Below, in pieces: positions 1 through 54,250 of a stretch of 64,000 bases of DNA (position 1 is its first letter; the number at the start of each line of letters is the position of its first letter). Below the pieces are notes generated by a model that worked only from the letters and a program-made list of their open reading frames with translations, was not told the DNA's origin and did no database searches. This DNA is from Muraenolepis orangiensis (taxonomy: Eukaryota > Chordata > Actinopteri > Gadiformes > Muraenolepididae), in assembly GCA_027704905.1 (NCBI GenBank), contig CM051018.1, forward strand, positions 17,327,028-17,391,027, read 5' to 3'. A program made the translations under genes and the position numbers.

Positions 1-379
1 CCCACCTACCGCGCCTACACACACATAAACGTGCGCACACACACACACACACACACACCACACACACAGTCCAAGTGAATCCGTTCATCAACAGCTATAC
101 AGCAATGCACTTCACCACAGGTGGTATATTGTGCTGTATATGAATCATTAAGGCAACAGAGGTACCCCAAGGCGCGGCCCAATCTCCATTTGATCATGCA
201 AATCGATCACTATAGAGATGTATGTCTTTTCTACGAGCAATGTGCAGCGCTATGTCGCCTGCTCCAAGCCTTGCGTAAGAACTTATGTCATCTCCATGCT
301 GGACATGCTCCTGCCTGCTTATGTAAGCAGGTGACAGTAGACTGAAGGTCGTTATGAAACACAGGACGGAACTGGCCGA

Positions 380-523
380 GGTTCTTGTGTGAGATGGGTC
401 TGTGTGTCTGTGTGTGTGTGTGTGTGGGGGGGGGGGTGTGCGTTTGTGCGAAAGAGAGAGAGTGAGAGAGAGACAGAGTAAGATTGACTTTGCATGTCTG
501 TGTGAATGTGTTCTACAGTATGC

Positions 524-561
<38 letters not shown>

Positions 562-1110
562 GTCTCAGAGAGAGCGAGAGAGAAATATTGACATATTATT
601 ATTACATATTAACATCCTTCATAGAGTTGCATAGTTGAGTGTCCTCCTCCTCCCCCTGCTGTAGTGGTGTGTACGTGCATGCGTGCGTGGAAAAGAGAGA
701 GACGGAGACAGAGTAAGATTTACTTAGTTTATGTTAATGTATATTTGTGTTATACGGTATGCGTGTGTGAGACTGTGTGTGTGTGTGTGTCAGCGGGAGG
801 GAGAGAAAGATTGACTTTGCATGTCTGTGTCAATGTGTATTTGTGTTCTACGGTATGCGTGTGTGGGACTGTGTGTGTGTGTGTGTGTGTGTGTGTCAGC
901 GGGAGAGAGAGAGAGAAAGATTGACTTTGCATGTCTGTGTCAATGTGTATTTGTGTTCTACGGTATGCGTGTGTGAGTGTACCGTGTGTGTGTGTGTGTG
1001 TGTGTCTGCGAGTGCGAGAGAGAAAGATTGACTTTGCAATCTCTGGATGAATGCCAGTTTGTGTGCAGCTGTGTGTCTATGTAGTTGTACTTGCGTGTGT
1101 GTGTGTGTGT
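380..1110. repeat. Compound TG-rich minisatellite in slc35f3 intron
   Basis: A unit of roughly 110-130 bp recurs about four times (near 480, 712, 806, 918 and 1024). It consists of a GAGA run, then AAGATTGACTTTGCATGTCT, then TGTATTTGTGTTCTACGGTA, then a (TG)n block. Later copies are nearly identical, while the first is diverged. It also generates spurious Cys/Val-rich open frames on both strands. Confidence 0.8.
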
Positions 1111-1242
1111 GGGCATGCCCCGCTGTCTTCGGTGGCTGACATGATAATCAGGGTAGAGGGACACTGTGCCAGGCTGACACAGCTGACACCTCCACACCCT
1201 CCTGAGGGTGCAGGGGAGGGGGCAGAACACAGCACACACACG

Positions 1243-1291
1243 GAGTACAGAGTACTACAGAGTACTACAGAGTACTACAGAGTACTACAGA
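1243..1291. repeat. Short tandem repeat, unit AGTACTACAG
   Basis: About four and a half copies of the 10-bp unit AGTACTACAG lie 37-86 bp upstream of the 3' splice site at 1328. Each unit contains the palindrome AGTACT. Confidence 0.85.
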
Positions 1292-1328
1292 GTAAGTCAC
1301 ACAATTCTCTTGTCTCTCCCTCCTCCAG

Positions 1329-3033
1329 GTGCTGTTTAAAATGGTCCTGGGCAGCGCCAGGTTCGGTGAGGCGGCGCTGTTCCTGACAGTGGTGGGCGGG
1401 GCCAACTTTGTGTTCATCAGCGTGGTGCCGGTGATCCTGTACTTCACACACGTGGAGTACTTCGCCTCGCTGGCGGACCTCCCCTGGGGCTACCTGTGCG
1501 GCGTGGCGGGTCTGCTGTTTGGTAAGTGACGTCACCGGCCTCCTCTGTGGCTTTTTACTCCCGATGTGACGGAATCACCTCCTTCCGTTATAGTGACTCG
1601 CACACTTGGATCCCTTTGTCAAGTCTGCAAGCGGATTATGTTTGGGAATTCAGTTTTTGCAAACCAAACGTTTTAATATTTGCACTGTTTTCATCGCTGA
1701 TCTAAAAAAAAAGATTTGACAATGTATTTTTATTAAGTTTTAGGTTTTTTTTAAACAAACACACATGCAACAGGTCATGACACAGACAAGAATACATGGG
1801 GTTAAAAAATAAAATACAAATGTTCACAAAATCACAAAACAAAGAAAACAAACCAACAAATAAAAATAAAAATAATAAGAAAAAACTGTCCACAGAGTAG
1901 CACAATATTTACCACACTAAACCCGCTATCCAGACCAAAGAGGCATTGTCAACCGTTGCTATGTATGAAATAAAAGGCTGCCATACCGCATCTAAACTCC
2001 CTGTGGAACCATTCAGTGTATATCTCATCTTTTCTTGATCTAAATTGTGCTCTCTCCACAGCTGTCAACATTCTGAAAATATTACAAAAAAACTTTTATT
2101 GGGTCTACTGTTGAGTTCCTTTGAATGTGTTAAGTGTAAAGGGAAATGTGTTTGCAGTACAGTCCAATATAGTATTTAACATATAGTATTTTAAGAGAAC
2201 ACTTTTCATCGCTGGTGTGATTTTGCTCCTCTCCACAGCCTTCAACATTCTGGTGAACTTTGGCATCGCGGTCACATATCCAACGTTAATCTCACTGGGC
2301 ATCGTGCTGAGTGTCCCTGTGAACGCCTGTAAGTGCTTTCTCTCTACACCTAGCTTGATTTACGCCCCGGGATAGGCAGTAGTGGCTCACTAGTGCTCGG
2401 GGTAAGCCTAAAATAAAACCCCACTTTAGCCGTGCATAGCCACTCACTCTGCTCCAATTGGTCACTTTTTGGGTTGTTGCAAGAACAGAACATGACATTT
2501 CTTCCTGTGACTTTTATTTGAACTTTTCAACATAAGTCATTCCTATTGTTCAAACTTGCTAGAAATATGAGGGGGCTTTCTACCAGGCTGACTAAAGAGC
2601 AAAATAGTTAATAACATCGTCTTGACTTCATATGTAACATCAGATGAGAGTTAGAGGGGGTACACAGCAGGGGGGTTCAATGTTTCGAGGGGGTACAGGA
2701 CCTTAAAACGTTTTGGAACCACTGAATTTGGTTTAATACCATCCTTCAGAGTTGCATAATACAGCGGTCCTCCTCACCCTCCCTGCTCTAGTGGTGGACC
2801 TGTACACGTGCGAGATCCACTTCAACACGGTGCGCCTCATCGCCGTCTTCATCATCTGCCTGGGCTTCCTGATGCTGCTGCTCCCGGAGGACTGGGACCA
2901 GTGCATCATCCAGCTGAGCACCAAGCTGCGCAAACGCGACGAGCCAGCAGAGGGCAGCGGAGAGGCCAACGCCTCCACAGGCCTCAACTGGAACCGGAGG
3001 GGCAGGACCTCCATGTCCACATTTGCACATTGA
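1329..3033 (+). CDS. slc35f3: SLC35F3-like solute carrier, last three coding exons (partial, 5' end outside the window)
   Basis: Three exons in matching phase are visible: 1329-1521, 2239-2328 and 2792-3033, with stop TGA at 3031-3033. Acceptors are ctccag, ctccacag and gctctag; donors are gtaagt. The product is the C-terminal part of a drug/metabolite-transporter-type membrane protein, with hydrophobic segments around FGEAALFLTVVGG, ILVNFGIAVTYPTLISLGIV and LIAVFIICLGFLMLLLPEDW, then a short charged tail. These motifs match the SLC35F3/F4/F5 subfamily. FGEAALF and the neighbouring tarbp1 favour SLC35F3, which has been linked to thiamine transport, over SLC35F4. Exons upstream of 1329 lie outside the window. 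A possible poly(A) signal is at 5070-5075, which would imply a long 3' UTR. The family is certain; the exact paralogue is not. Confidence 0.85.
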
Positions 3034-3841
3034 CTCGAATTGAATGATTGGCTGGTTTGGCGCACGGTGACACACGCAAGACACACACGCAAAGACACAC
3101 ACACACACGCAAAGACACACACACACACACACTTATAGCAAAGCAGAGGGGCTCCTCCCTCCCAGCAGAGGTTCAACATCTGGACATCTGATTGCCATGA
3201 CCCCACGGCATGGTTGTAGTTTTCTTTCCGGCCCGGTGCCTGTCCTTTGGATACTTACTATCTAAACTATTGGGTCTACTAACTAGTGCCCCTTCATCAC
3301 TAACATAGCAGAGGGACTTGCCTGAAAAGGAAGCACGGAGCACAGACGATGTATCACTTACTATCCATTTTCAGAGGGAAATCATGGAAAGATATGTTTA
3401 CAATATACATATCTCATTGGCTCATTTATTTTTAGCTTTTTCAATACTTCTCAATCATACCATTCAACTAAATACCTAGAAATCATGAATTTAACCGATT
3501 TTTTTAATATTATCAGAATTGGAACACAATTGATTCAGATTTTAGGAAGGCACCAAACAACGATGACTTTATTCAGTATTTTTTAATAATGCATACCTGT
3601 GACCCTGAAGATCCAAAGGTGAAGGAGAATGCGTCAGGAACAAAACAAAAAGAAAAACCTTCAAAACCAAGAGAAGAGACATTGCCTCTCTCAGGTATCA
3701 ACTCAACAGTGAACGGCGGCCTTCCTTGGACGGTACACCAACCTATTTACACACTGTGGATATTCTGGGTCAATGCGGGAGACATCCGGAACCTCTCGAG
3801 TGTCAGTCATGCCGTTCTCTCGCCAGTGATTGGAAATGACC

Positions 3842-3875
<34 letters not shown>

Positions 3876-5830
3876 CAAAGGACCCATTATAACCAAAAGT
3901 GAGGGAAACGTGTAGTTCCGACACGAGTTACTATGGACAAACGTAACTGAAGCAATGTACATGTCGGTGCCTAGACAAGGCGTGAATGCAACTGAACCAA
4001 TACTATGGGTGAGTTCCACGGCACCTGTGTTTACCCAAAGACACTGTGGAAAAAGGGCCTCATTCGTTAATTAGTTTATAAATAACTTTACCCAGGGTAA
4101 AGGGGTTACCATAGGGTGGATGACAAGCATCTAGTGCTTTTGGAGAATTTAGTCAATGCTTAAATACATGACTATTCAGTGACTTCACACAAACAGGACG
4201 GTTAGGCTATTCCAATGGTGGGCTAGCCCTAACCCTGAAAGTATTTACGACACTATGGTTCAAGATGTTACACACTGTCAGTGTATGTCAATTTCAGATT
4301 TTTACCCAAAAAGTATCAGTTCCAATTGTGTAACACAAAGGCAGAAGACGGTGTAATCCAAGCATCCAAATTACACAACGATTCAAAGTGTGCATCAGAA
4401 GTCAGCGTAGTCTGTATACGTGTGTATACTACCACTAGAATATTAATGAAGCTTTGTTGAATCCGAAACCAAACCGCAGCAACTACAAACAAAAAAGTAT
4501 AATTAATAGCAGATTATTCGTTGAGCTTTGCTTGGGCGGTGTGGACGATCGTATGCAAATGACGGTTAATTGTCAAGCTTTGCCGCACTTTTTTTTCCCA
4601 AATGTGTTTCCATTAGTTCTATTTCTGCGACAGGGTAATAATTCATTACCAAACGCAGTGTGTGACCGAAACTGAGAGGACGTACAACAACAAAAGGAAG
4701 GTTATTGTGCGCTGGGTTCGGGAGGACAGTTTGTGAATGTATGGATAACATCTCTCGACCACATGCTCTCTACATGCTATTTTAGTTTTTATACCATACT
4801 GCTGCTGCTTACCTTTTTTAATGCTACGCATCTTACACAAGAAGGAACACGTTTTCTAAAGAAAAAACATTAGTATTTTTTGCTGGCGAATTCGGCAGGA
4901 TACTGGTGTGTGTGTGTGTGTGTAAGGGGGATGGGGGGGGGGGGGGGAGCATGCAGACATGAGCAGATACATCACAACGCAAACATACAAGTTCGCATCA
5001 CTGCCTATTTCTCTTGTTTACTTTGCAATATAAAACATACGCACTGTTCCCATTGTCATTTTCTATGACAATAAATAATTATATTGTATTCCTCTGGAAT
5101 TTATTGCTAAAGATAAATGTAAACCTTTGTAAGGAATGATTTTTTTACTCCAAAACGCAAGGGGATGATTATCACATTTGAGGAAAACATTTAGTGTGAT
5201 AAAAACGTTTATTGGGTCTACTGTTGAGTTCTTTTGAGTGTGATCACATGTACTGTATAAAAATATTTCCTTTCAATACATTTAGCTTTGTATGCTTATT
5301 TTTCATTTGCTCTGCAAAAGAGTGCACCATTCATTTGGTGTGCACCACTATGTACATATTCACCGCAATAAATGTATCATAAATTGTCAGTATAGTCAAT
5401 ATATAGCATTTTATTTCCATGTAGTGGAGGAAGAACATTTATAATATATAATATTTAAATGTTGACAACTAGCTCAGGTGAAATAATACAGTCTGTATAA
5501 TAATGATACCATAGTGACTGGATTGTGGCCATCCAACGCCGTGAGAGATCAGACCATTTAAACACTAACCTGTGGAACTGAGGTTTAGCCATGACATCAA
5601 GGGTGGTTACGTTCATGTATGAAAGAACAATGGTAAAGTTAGGTGTAAAGTTTGAAATGTTAAACGTCTACGGTTAGGAACGGTATAGGTAAGTAATAGT
5701 TTAAAATGCTTCCAAAAGTGGTGGTTAAGTTACAGTTAGAGATGGTTACATTTAGGCATTGGTTAGATAGTTAGTTGCGAGAAGGTTAAGCTCAGATAAG
5801 TGTTAGTTGTGGTTCAAATGAGGGCTGTTT
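3034..5830. other. 3' flank of slc35f3 and intergenic DNA
   Basis: I see no convincing gene here. The stretch holds short (CA)n runs (3085-3131, 3850-3875), a TG/poly-G tract (4905-4948) and AT-rich sequence. Between 5590 and 5830 there is a degenerate GGTTA-rich repeat. A segment starting TTTATTGGGTCTACTGTTGA at 5208 is shared with 2096, so it is a dispersed repeat copy. Open frames here are short and lack family similarity. Confidence 0.6.
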
Positions 5831-5837
5831 ATGTAAC

Positions 5838-6222
5838 GGTGTCCCGCACTGGGCTTGAACTCACGACCTCCGGCATGAGAGGTGATGCTCTAACGTGAGA
5901 AGCTAAAACCCACGGGCCCTAGCTTCATCGTTAGAAAGTCTTTTCGGTGTCAGGGAGTGAGGTTTACCACTGCACAGCGCCACCTGCTGGTGTCTGTTAC
6001 ACTCACCCCCCTAAACATCACTCATTTAAGTCTCAGCACCGATGTTACAGTGAGTGTCCGGCACTGGGCTCAAACTAACGACCTCCATCATGAGAGGTGA
6101 CGTTCTAACGTGAGAAGCTAAAACACATTGCCCCTAGCTTCATCGCTAGAATGTCTTTTAGGCCTTGGGGGAAGTGAGGTTTACCACTGCACAGCACCAC
6201 CTGCTGGCGTCCGTTACACTTA
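5838..6222 (-). repeat. Two tandem copies of a tRNA-like SINE-type repeat
   Basis: Two copies of a roughly 165-bp unit, 5838-6003 and 6050-6222, share the CACTGGGCT block, the CATGAGAGGTGA block, AACGTGAGAAGCTAAAAC, and the ending GTGAGGTTTACCACTGCACAGC. On the minus strand the start resembles a tRNA, with GTTAGAGCATCACC as a box A-like region and GAGTTCAAGCCC as a box B-like region. I read this as a tRNA-derived SINE or degraded tRNA-like element rather than a functional tRNA gene. Confidence 0.6.
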
Positions 6223-6230
6223 GTCTCTTA

Positions 6231-8757
<2,527 letters not shown>

Positions 8758-9417
8758 CTTCACGATAATCCAACCTTATGTTTTAAACATGTTGTCAAAG
8801 GTTTTGTGTTACCCGTCTCGGCTCCTTTCTCATCAAGCCACTTGTGGGTTACTCGTCGTCAGGTATTTTCTCTCTGCTCTTTTTAACAGGTGGGGGAGGG
8901 AGGGAGGGGTGGGAGGGGGAGGGGTGGGGGGGTGGGGGGGGAGGGTGGGAGGGGCGCTGCTCTTTGTTGTTAAAGATCTCGATTAACACGACACACTGTC
9001 GATACGTTATTTATACTTTATTGAAAAGTCACCGCATAACATTCAGTCAGTCTTACATTTACAATAAAACAATTTAGCAACAAAAAAAAAAGCCAATGGG
9101 TAAATTATTGAGTGTTTTTAAATATTTCCTGAACATGAAACAGACTACAAATAACAGAAGAACAGAACATTTAATTGATTATGTTTTCTTAAAGGCATAC
9201 AAAATGTCTCGGCAAATTATCCTGTTGAAAACCATAATTAAAACTTTACTTTACAGTGGAATTGTTGTTTACACAAATTGAAAGCGGGGAAATACGAGTT
9301 TGAAATTTGTGTTTCTGTTAAAAAACTGAAATCAAATAAAAACCGCAGTTAGTTGCGACTCATTTAAAGCCCAGAATTCGGAAGAATTCGGCCACCGTCG
9401 ACCGGCGGTGTGTTTTT
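8758..9417. other. GPCR upstream region and tarbp1 3' UTR/flank
   Basis: The stretch contains a G-rich low-complexity block (8888-8955) just upstream of the receptor ATG. Below that is the probable tarbp1 3' UTR. A minus-strand AATAAA (TTTATT at 9017-9022) lies about 400 bp beyond the tarbp1 stop and is a plausible poly(A) signal. No additional gene is seen. Confidence 0.5.
9017..9022 (-). terminator. Candidate tarbp1 polyadenylation signal
   Basis: TTTATT on the plus strand reads AATAAA on the minus strand, about 400 bp past the tarbp1 stop codon. It is the first such hexamer I noticed in the downstream flank. Position and motif only. Confidence 0.4.
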
Positions 9418-35232
<25,815 letters not shown>

Positions 35233-35248
35233 GGCGTCCAGCGGTAGG

Positions 35249-36548
35249 CTGGGGGGGGGGGACGTAGTCTGTGAACAACGCAGGTCCCCGCCAATCAAAC
35301 TGCGACGAGATTCTTTGTTTTCTCAGGGAACGCGCCGCTTGTTTTGATTTTCTCCCCACGACTCTATTCAGGCGGTAGTTCCTCTTTCATGTTTGACCTA
35401 CGAGTCACACAGAAGAGAAAACAGATTAATCTAGGAGGAAAACATTGGGTCATTGGACATCTCTGTATGTGCTTATAAATATCAGTATCGTCCAAGATGT
35501 GTCATATCAGTGCATCCCTCCCCTCACTGGACAATCCTTTGACTAATGGGTCAAGCATCTGATGCTTAATGCAAGGGTGAGCAACTGGACAAGTGTTCAC
35601 TCAAATCTTTAATATCGTGTGGCGCTTTAATAAGCGATAATAAAAAGGAAAAATGGGAGACTTTCATTCATCCCTACTAACTTAGGTGTACTCCTGATCT
35701 CAAAAGGTTATAAAGTTAATGCAAAACATACAGAAGTTAGGGTCTGAGAGATGTAAAACTGCCACCGCTACACGACTGCACTGGATGATAGTTCAGAGGA
35801 AAATACTTTTACTAGATGATATGTATAGATGATACATAGATGATTCGTTCAATGGCAACATTTAGACAATCTAAGGTTACGATATTGACCCAGAGCCCAT
35901 ACTGGCCCAGCACCTGAATCACTTCTCAGAAACAATTAATCAGATATATACGACTGCAGCTCTTTCTATCTAAGTCTAAATCCTGCTCTGCACAACAACA
36001 TGACATGACATGGGTAATCCATCAAGGCTTCCTACATAATCCCAAATCCCAAAAAGTAACATAATAGTCAAAGTCTAAATGGTCATAATTAGTCAAAGTC
36101 TTATTTGTTTTTAACGCTGTGAATCCGTCTGGCGCATACTCATGTCAGACACACCATTACATTAACACAAGTACATAGATGGTGAACGTGAGGTGACATG
36201 TTGCGATACACACACACGCAAAATTCCCTAAATCCTCCCACCTTCAAAATCACACGTCAATCGTTCATAACCCGGCCGACATAAGTACATTTAAAGTAGG
36301 CTTAAGTAAAGCAGGCGAAAACGCTAGGGAAGCAGGAGATACTCTTCTTCGCTTGCAGGAAGAAACACTTGCTCACCAAGTTCAAGGGACATGTTCAAAC
36401 ACAGCATCACTCACACCTGCCCATCCAGGCAAACAAACCTGAAAAGCCAGTAGCCTTCAACAGCTCACCTCGTTACAAACCCAACTGTTATCGGCGTGTT
36501 TATTATAGGCCTACACCCTGATAAATACCAGTATATTCGGTAGCATGA

Positions 36549-36579
<31 letters not shown>

Positions 36580-36891
36580 AATGTAATTTTACTTCTCTGA
36601 TCAAAGTTAGTGACCCTGTGCTTATACTTTGCACCAACATTGAGGTGCTGGAAATGGAGCCAAGATACATTTGCAGCCAAGTTATTATTATAATCAAATC
36701 ATGCACCTTCAGTATGCCTAGTTATTGATTTTTTTTTGTTACATGTTCATGGGTGGGACTGGTCATAACAAGTCAACTCGGATAGGTCCGACAGCTTGCT
36801 GACAGCAAGGTATCCAACATTTGCATTGGGAATATGTTTCCCCCTCTGGCCTGAATCACTTATAAAATTGGCAGAGAGTCACATAAATCCT

Positions 36892-36942
<51 letters not shown>

Positions 36943-39900
36943 CCTAACACAATTATGATTTAAGACACCCATGTGTGAACTGAATTATAGTCGAATTATA
37001 TTATGTTATTATGTAGAATAACAATGCCCAACGCACTAGTATCACTAACATTAGTTATGTTCATGAATGTCTATGACCCTTCATGTCCATCACTGAGCCC
37101 CTAAACATCCATCTGCATCCCTCAAAACCTCCTCAAGACAGACCTTATCTCTCATGGGACATGCCGAACACAGGAGTATGTTAAAAAAAAAGTTTAGATT
37201 CTCGTTCAATCGTTTTTATTATGGGCAATAGTTTACCTTTGGGCCGAGACTCGAATATGAACGAATGAAAAGAAACAGAAAATGCACCAGAAGATGAGCT
37301 ATTTGACTTATCTTTCAATGTGTATAGGCTATGCAGGGATTTTCGCTCAACAAGTGCACATCAGTCATATCAGGGATTAGATGAACAAAGTAGTACTCAC
37401 CTTTAGAGTGTTTGAGTGAAAGATGTAAACTCCTAAAAACCCGTGGATGCACATTATTTTAACTGGATCCCAAAGAGTCTCTCTCCAGAGACTTGTGGAG
37501 GAGATGATTCCAAGATCGCGTCTTGATCGCGTTTTTTTTTTTTTTTAACCAACCTACAGTTGGGAGCGCTACAGATGGACCGTACCATTTCACTTACTTG
37601 AGGGGGGGGGTGTTCAGTTGAAGTTTTAATTTAAAGCCGTGCGTGTGTATACAATACATTTTTGGATATAGTGTTTCTTCTATTTTCAATTCGAGTTTTA
37701 ATTCGACATGGGGGGGCATCGAGCAGACTAAGTAGAGTAAGATACATTTTTAAATAAGTAAAATAAGTTGGATACATCTAACAATGGCGCATATATTCAG
37801 ATTCAGATTTGCCACGCATTCCAGTAACTCGGATTAATTAGCCTTTTGCGGGAAGCCCTGAAAGAATGGCTCTTTTTAAACATAGTCCCAGATGTATTCC
37901 CCTTATGTTTTCAACTATGTAACCTTCATCTTTGCACACAGCATGCCTACTTCAGTCTCAGTACTCAATGGATTGTTGTTGGATTGGAAACGTCGTCTGC
38001 TGGTATTAGTTTTTCAAGATATTGACCTATTTATTAGGAGGTATTTCTTGCCGCCTATTTCTTGTTGTTTAGCGCGTAAATATAGTCTACCTTGACAAAA
38101 CGTTTCTAACCCCCCCATCTCGTTTAAGTTATATATTGTGTGTATACACTGTCACGTTCTCTTTCAAACAGCCAGTGTATGTAAATTAGGCCCTTTGCTG
38201 GATTTGGACACAAATGACGTCACCGCACCCCACCGCCGTCGCCTGAACAGGACTGCGTATGGAGCTCCGTATGGTGCGTTGAGAGACGAGGGGGTGGTGG
38301 TGGTGGTGGTGGTTAAGGTTAATTTGATCCAGCTTACAAAGGGCGCCCCTTGTTTTCGTGGGACCCAGTTTTTAATCAACTGGTTGCAACAACACCCCCC
38401 CCTCCATCCTCCTCCTCCTCCATCCACCCCCCTCCCCCAGTGCAAATGTAGATGTACCTCAAATTAAAATAGGATGATTCAGTCAGTGAGTAGTTTCTAA
38501 GAAATGACTCATTGCTGGGTAATTCTTGTCTTTGCTTCTTATGAAAGGGTCCCTTCAATGGGATTTAAAACTGACGTCACAAATATCATGATCAATGACT
38601 GTAGTACATCTAATTAATTAAAGGGCTTGCCGAAGAAAACATTTGGCCAACTCGTGTATATTTACTTGACATTTAATGTTGATGGATGTCAATCTTTCCC
38701 TCCCACACTTTAAATGAAAAATAAATTCCCCAAAAAATAATCACTGGTTTTAAAGAGTCATAACAAGTTAATTTTGTATTTTTTTATCTGGTCAAGATAG
38801 ATGAATTATTAAATACAATAAATATAAAATTATATATACTACTAATATAAATATATAATTATATATTTATATTATTATTACTTATCATTTTATTATTATT
38901 TTTATTATGTATTTTCTTGTATCAAAGTTACCAAGTAATAACAACAATAGAGTGACATGTTAATAATATGCATATTTAATGTCAAGGGTGTTGATGATAC
39001 AAATATAAACTAATTACCAAGAAAGCAAATTTTTTTTCTCCAATACTTTCCAATTCATAACACATAAATAATACCCAAAGTATACCAACCAAATACTTTC
39101 AATTACTCGATACATTTAAATAACCAACATGTGCTTTTTTTTTTTCAATAACGATCATAAAACCCCTGTCAACAAAAGACAAACTTGATTTTTTTTTTAG
39201 GCAAAGATTACATCTCCCAACACCAGGTTGGATGAATGTGCAGAATCCAGCATCGGCAACACACGTGAAATGGTAGAACACCAACGCCACTGCCAGTTTA
39301 ACTTTTAAAAACTAGGTTACATGATGAGTTAGTTGATATAAAAAAAAAGTAAAATTTTTACAAATGACCATTCTCAGTACAAAATCTTGTAAAATGCAGT
39401 TGTGGTGCAGATGAACGCAGACGAGCGTCGTTCAAATTGGTGGAAAAATACATTAATTAAACATGAAAGATGTGCAGATTTCTACTTGGAACTCCTTACC
39501 AAAAACATCCATTTCATGTGTAGCAGCTATATTTCCAGTTCAGCACCTAAATTAAAAAAAAAATTATGTAATGGAGGAAAAAGTCTACAAAAGAATACAT
39601 AAATAACACTTAAAACATAACATGTGATGTTTGTGACCAACTCCCACCCCCCCCAAAATCTTGAAAAACTGGCAGTAAAAAAAAAGAAGAAAATACAAAG
39701 AGACAAACTCCATATTTACCGATTAAAACAAAAAGACAAAATAAACATACATCAATAAAAAGTAATTTTCAACATTACAAGTGAGAACAGCTGATTTTGA
39801 TCTTAGTGTCTTCCAAAGGGAAGTATATGCATATAAAAAAGAAAGAACACAGACGTTGACCAGAATCAAGTAGAGTTATTAACTCAAAGTTACAGTTTGT

Positions 39901-39960
39901 TTTGTTCCCCCTGCCTCCCTCCTCGTCAGACATGGGATCCCAACCCCCCCCCCACCCCCC
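35249..39960. other. frmd upstream region and intergenic DNA to fam135a
   Basis: The exon with the frmd start begins at 35248 with a canonical acceptor, so at least one 5' UTR exon must lie upstream. The best candidate ends at 37401 (see separate entry). The remainder is AT-rich with (GT)n at 36556-36579 and (GT)n(AT)n at 36893-36941. From about 38900 to 39960 it probably holds the fam135a 3' UTR, with minus-strand AATAAA at 38889-38894. No protein-coding gene is recognised. Confidence 0.5.
37401..37560 (-). other. Candidate non-coding first exon of the frmd gene
   Basis: On the minus strand, CACTCAAACACTCTAAAG is followed by a consensus donor GTGAGTAC at 37400-37393. It lies about 2.1 kb upstream of the start-codon exon. 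The 5' limit is unknown and the upper bound given is arbitrary. Supported by the splice donor only. Confidence 0.35.
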
Positions 39961-52652
<12,692 letters not shown>

Positions 52653-53969
52653 CGTGGTATTAGAACCGGAGATGCCTTATGTCATCGGGGACACACCTGT
52701 AGGCCTGTCAGGGGAAAGTCTCGGTGAACAGACAGGCAATGAAAATGTTTCAATGCATGCTTTTCAGTGACCTCAGAGAATAGAGTATGTTTGCACACGA
52801 CTTGCAGTGTTGAACAAACCTACTGTACTGCTCTTATTAAGCATTATTACATAACTGGCATAAATGAATACACACCAATTCAAAATAATTGGTAACTACA
52901 TGTACAGGTTATCTTCAATCTCCTGATTAACATCGAGTCTCATTTACACTTGGATTATTTATGTACTGGTGTGTATGTGCGTGTATATATATATATAATA
53001 AAAAAATCATAATATATGCATTACGGGAGTATTTTTCCAAAGCGAAGTTGTCCTTGACTACATTGTGGCTAGGCAAACAAGCAAATTGAAGTACACACAC
53101 AGACACACACACAGTCATGCCCCGACTCAACCCACAGCAGCCTCTGACAGCATACCTTTTATGACGAGGAGAAGACCGTCTACAGGCATACGTATAACGA
53201 GAATAACTTCAGCGGGGCGTAATAATCGTCGTATAGACCATATTGGAGCACTGTAGTAGTGTAGTATGATGACGAATACACTGTACGTACGCCGAGACTG
53301 CTGAATAAATAACGGATGAAATGTATAGCCTCACCCGGGCAACCCGGAAAAAGTTCGCCTATTTATATGTGCTATGGGTAGAAAGGCTATGAATGAAGTA
53401 GACTAAAATAAGTTTCAACACCAATTGAGAAACATGTGTAGGGAGTGTTGTTTTAGTACAACCCTTTTGAAGCATCCGTTTTCCACGAAATACACATTTG
53501 TTTTAGCCCATTGACAGCAGACAGTGAATGAAGTCTAATGAAGTTCCCAGGTCCTGCCAGGGAGCAACTCAAACAACAAACACTACCAGGCTGATCAGTC
53601 ACACCCAGTATTAGTACTTTCGGTTGACGAACGATTATTGCTCTCTGAATCAGGTAAACGATGTTGTTGAAACACTACTTCATGGTTTCTACAGCATGAT
53701 ATGTCGGTTTTCGGTTGACCGGTGGCATACGTGTATGTAGGGGGAGGTAAGTGTAGTCAGTCGGGAATGTCGGGTGACAAATCTGGGCTCGGGTCAGGCC
53801 GTGGAGGTACGGACATTAGCATACAATACACAATCCGACCACCAATGGCCCAATTACGGTATGACGACCGGTCCCATACTGGCTGGCTGGCTGACAACCG
53901 GCAATTGGCAAATGAACCACACGTATAGACAAAAACGCTACCCAGAGAAGTCATCGAAACGCTACTCAC

Positions 53970-54250
53970 CATTGCGTCGGTAAGTCACTTGGCTGAGCAA
54001 CATTAGCTGGCTAACCAACGTTAGCTCCTGCTAACAGTCCTCCTCCTCCTGTCGTCCGTTGCACTCCGAGGCATCCAACGCTATGCGGGCAATTTTACGC
54101 AATCGTTTTCCTATGTGTTGTACTTCTTAATATGCTGACCGGACATTTCTCTGTTGTTGTCTTGTTTGATAGCAGCCCGGCAGAGAGCTAACTACTGTTA
54201 CAGGCTGAGTGAGCTGCGGCGTTACTCCGTGGTTACCCCGTCGCTCACTC
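53970..54250 (-). other. Candidate non-coding first exon and promoter of fam135a
   Basis: On the minus strand, CCGACGCAATG is followed by consensus donor GTGAGTAGC at 53969. The next exon (52576-52696) has an acceptor CCTACAG and carries the ATG. The 54000-54250 segment is comparatively CpG-containing and unique in sequence, as expected for a housekeeping promoter. The upper limit is approximate. Confidence 0.45.

Noticed and set aside
5838..6222. Functional tRNA gene
   Set aside because: Box A- and B-like blocks are present but the cloverleaf is irregular (8-nt anticodon loop by my reading), and the unit is a longer tandem repeat, so SINE-like is preferred.
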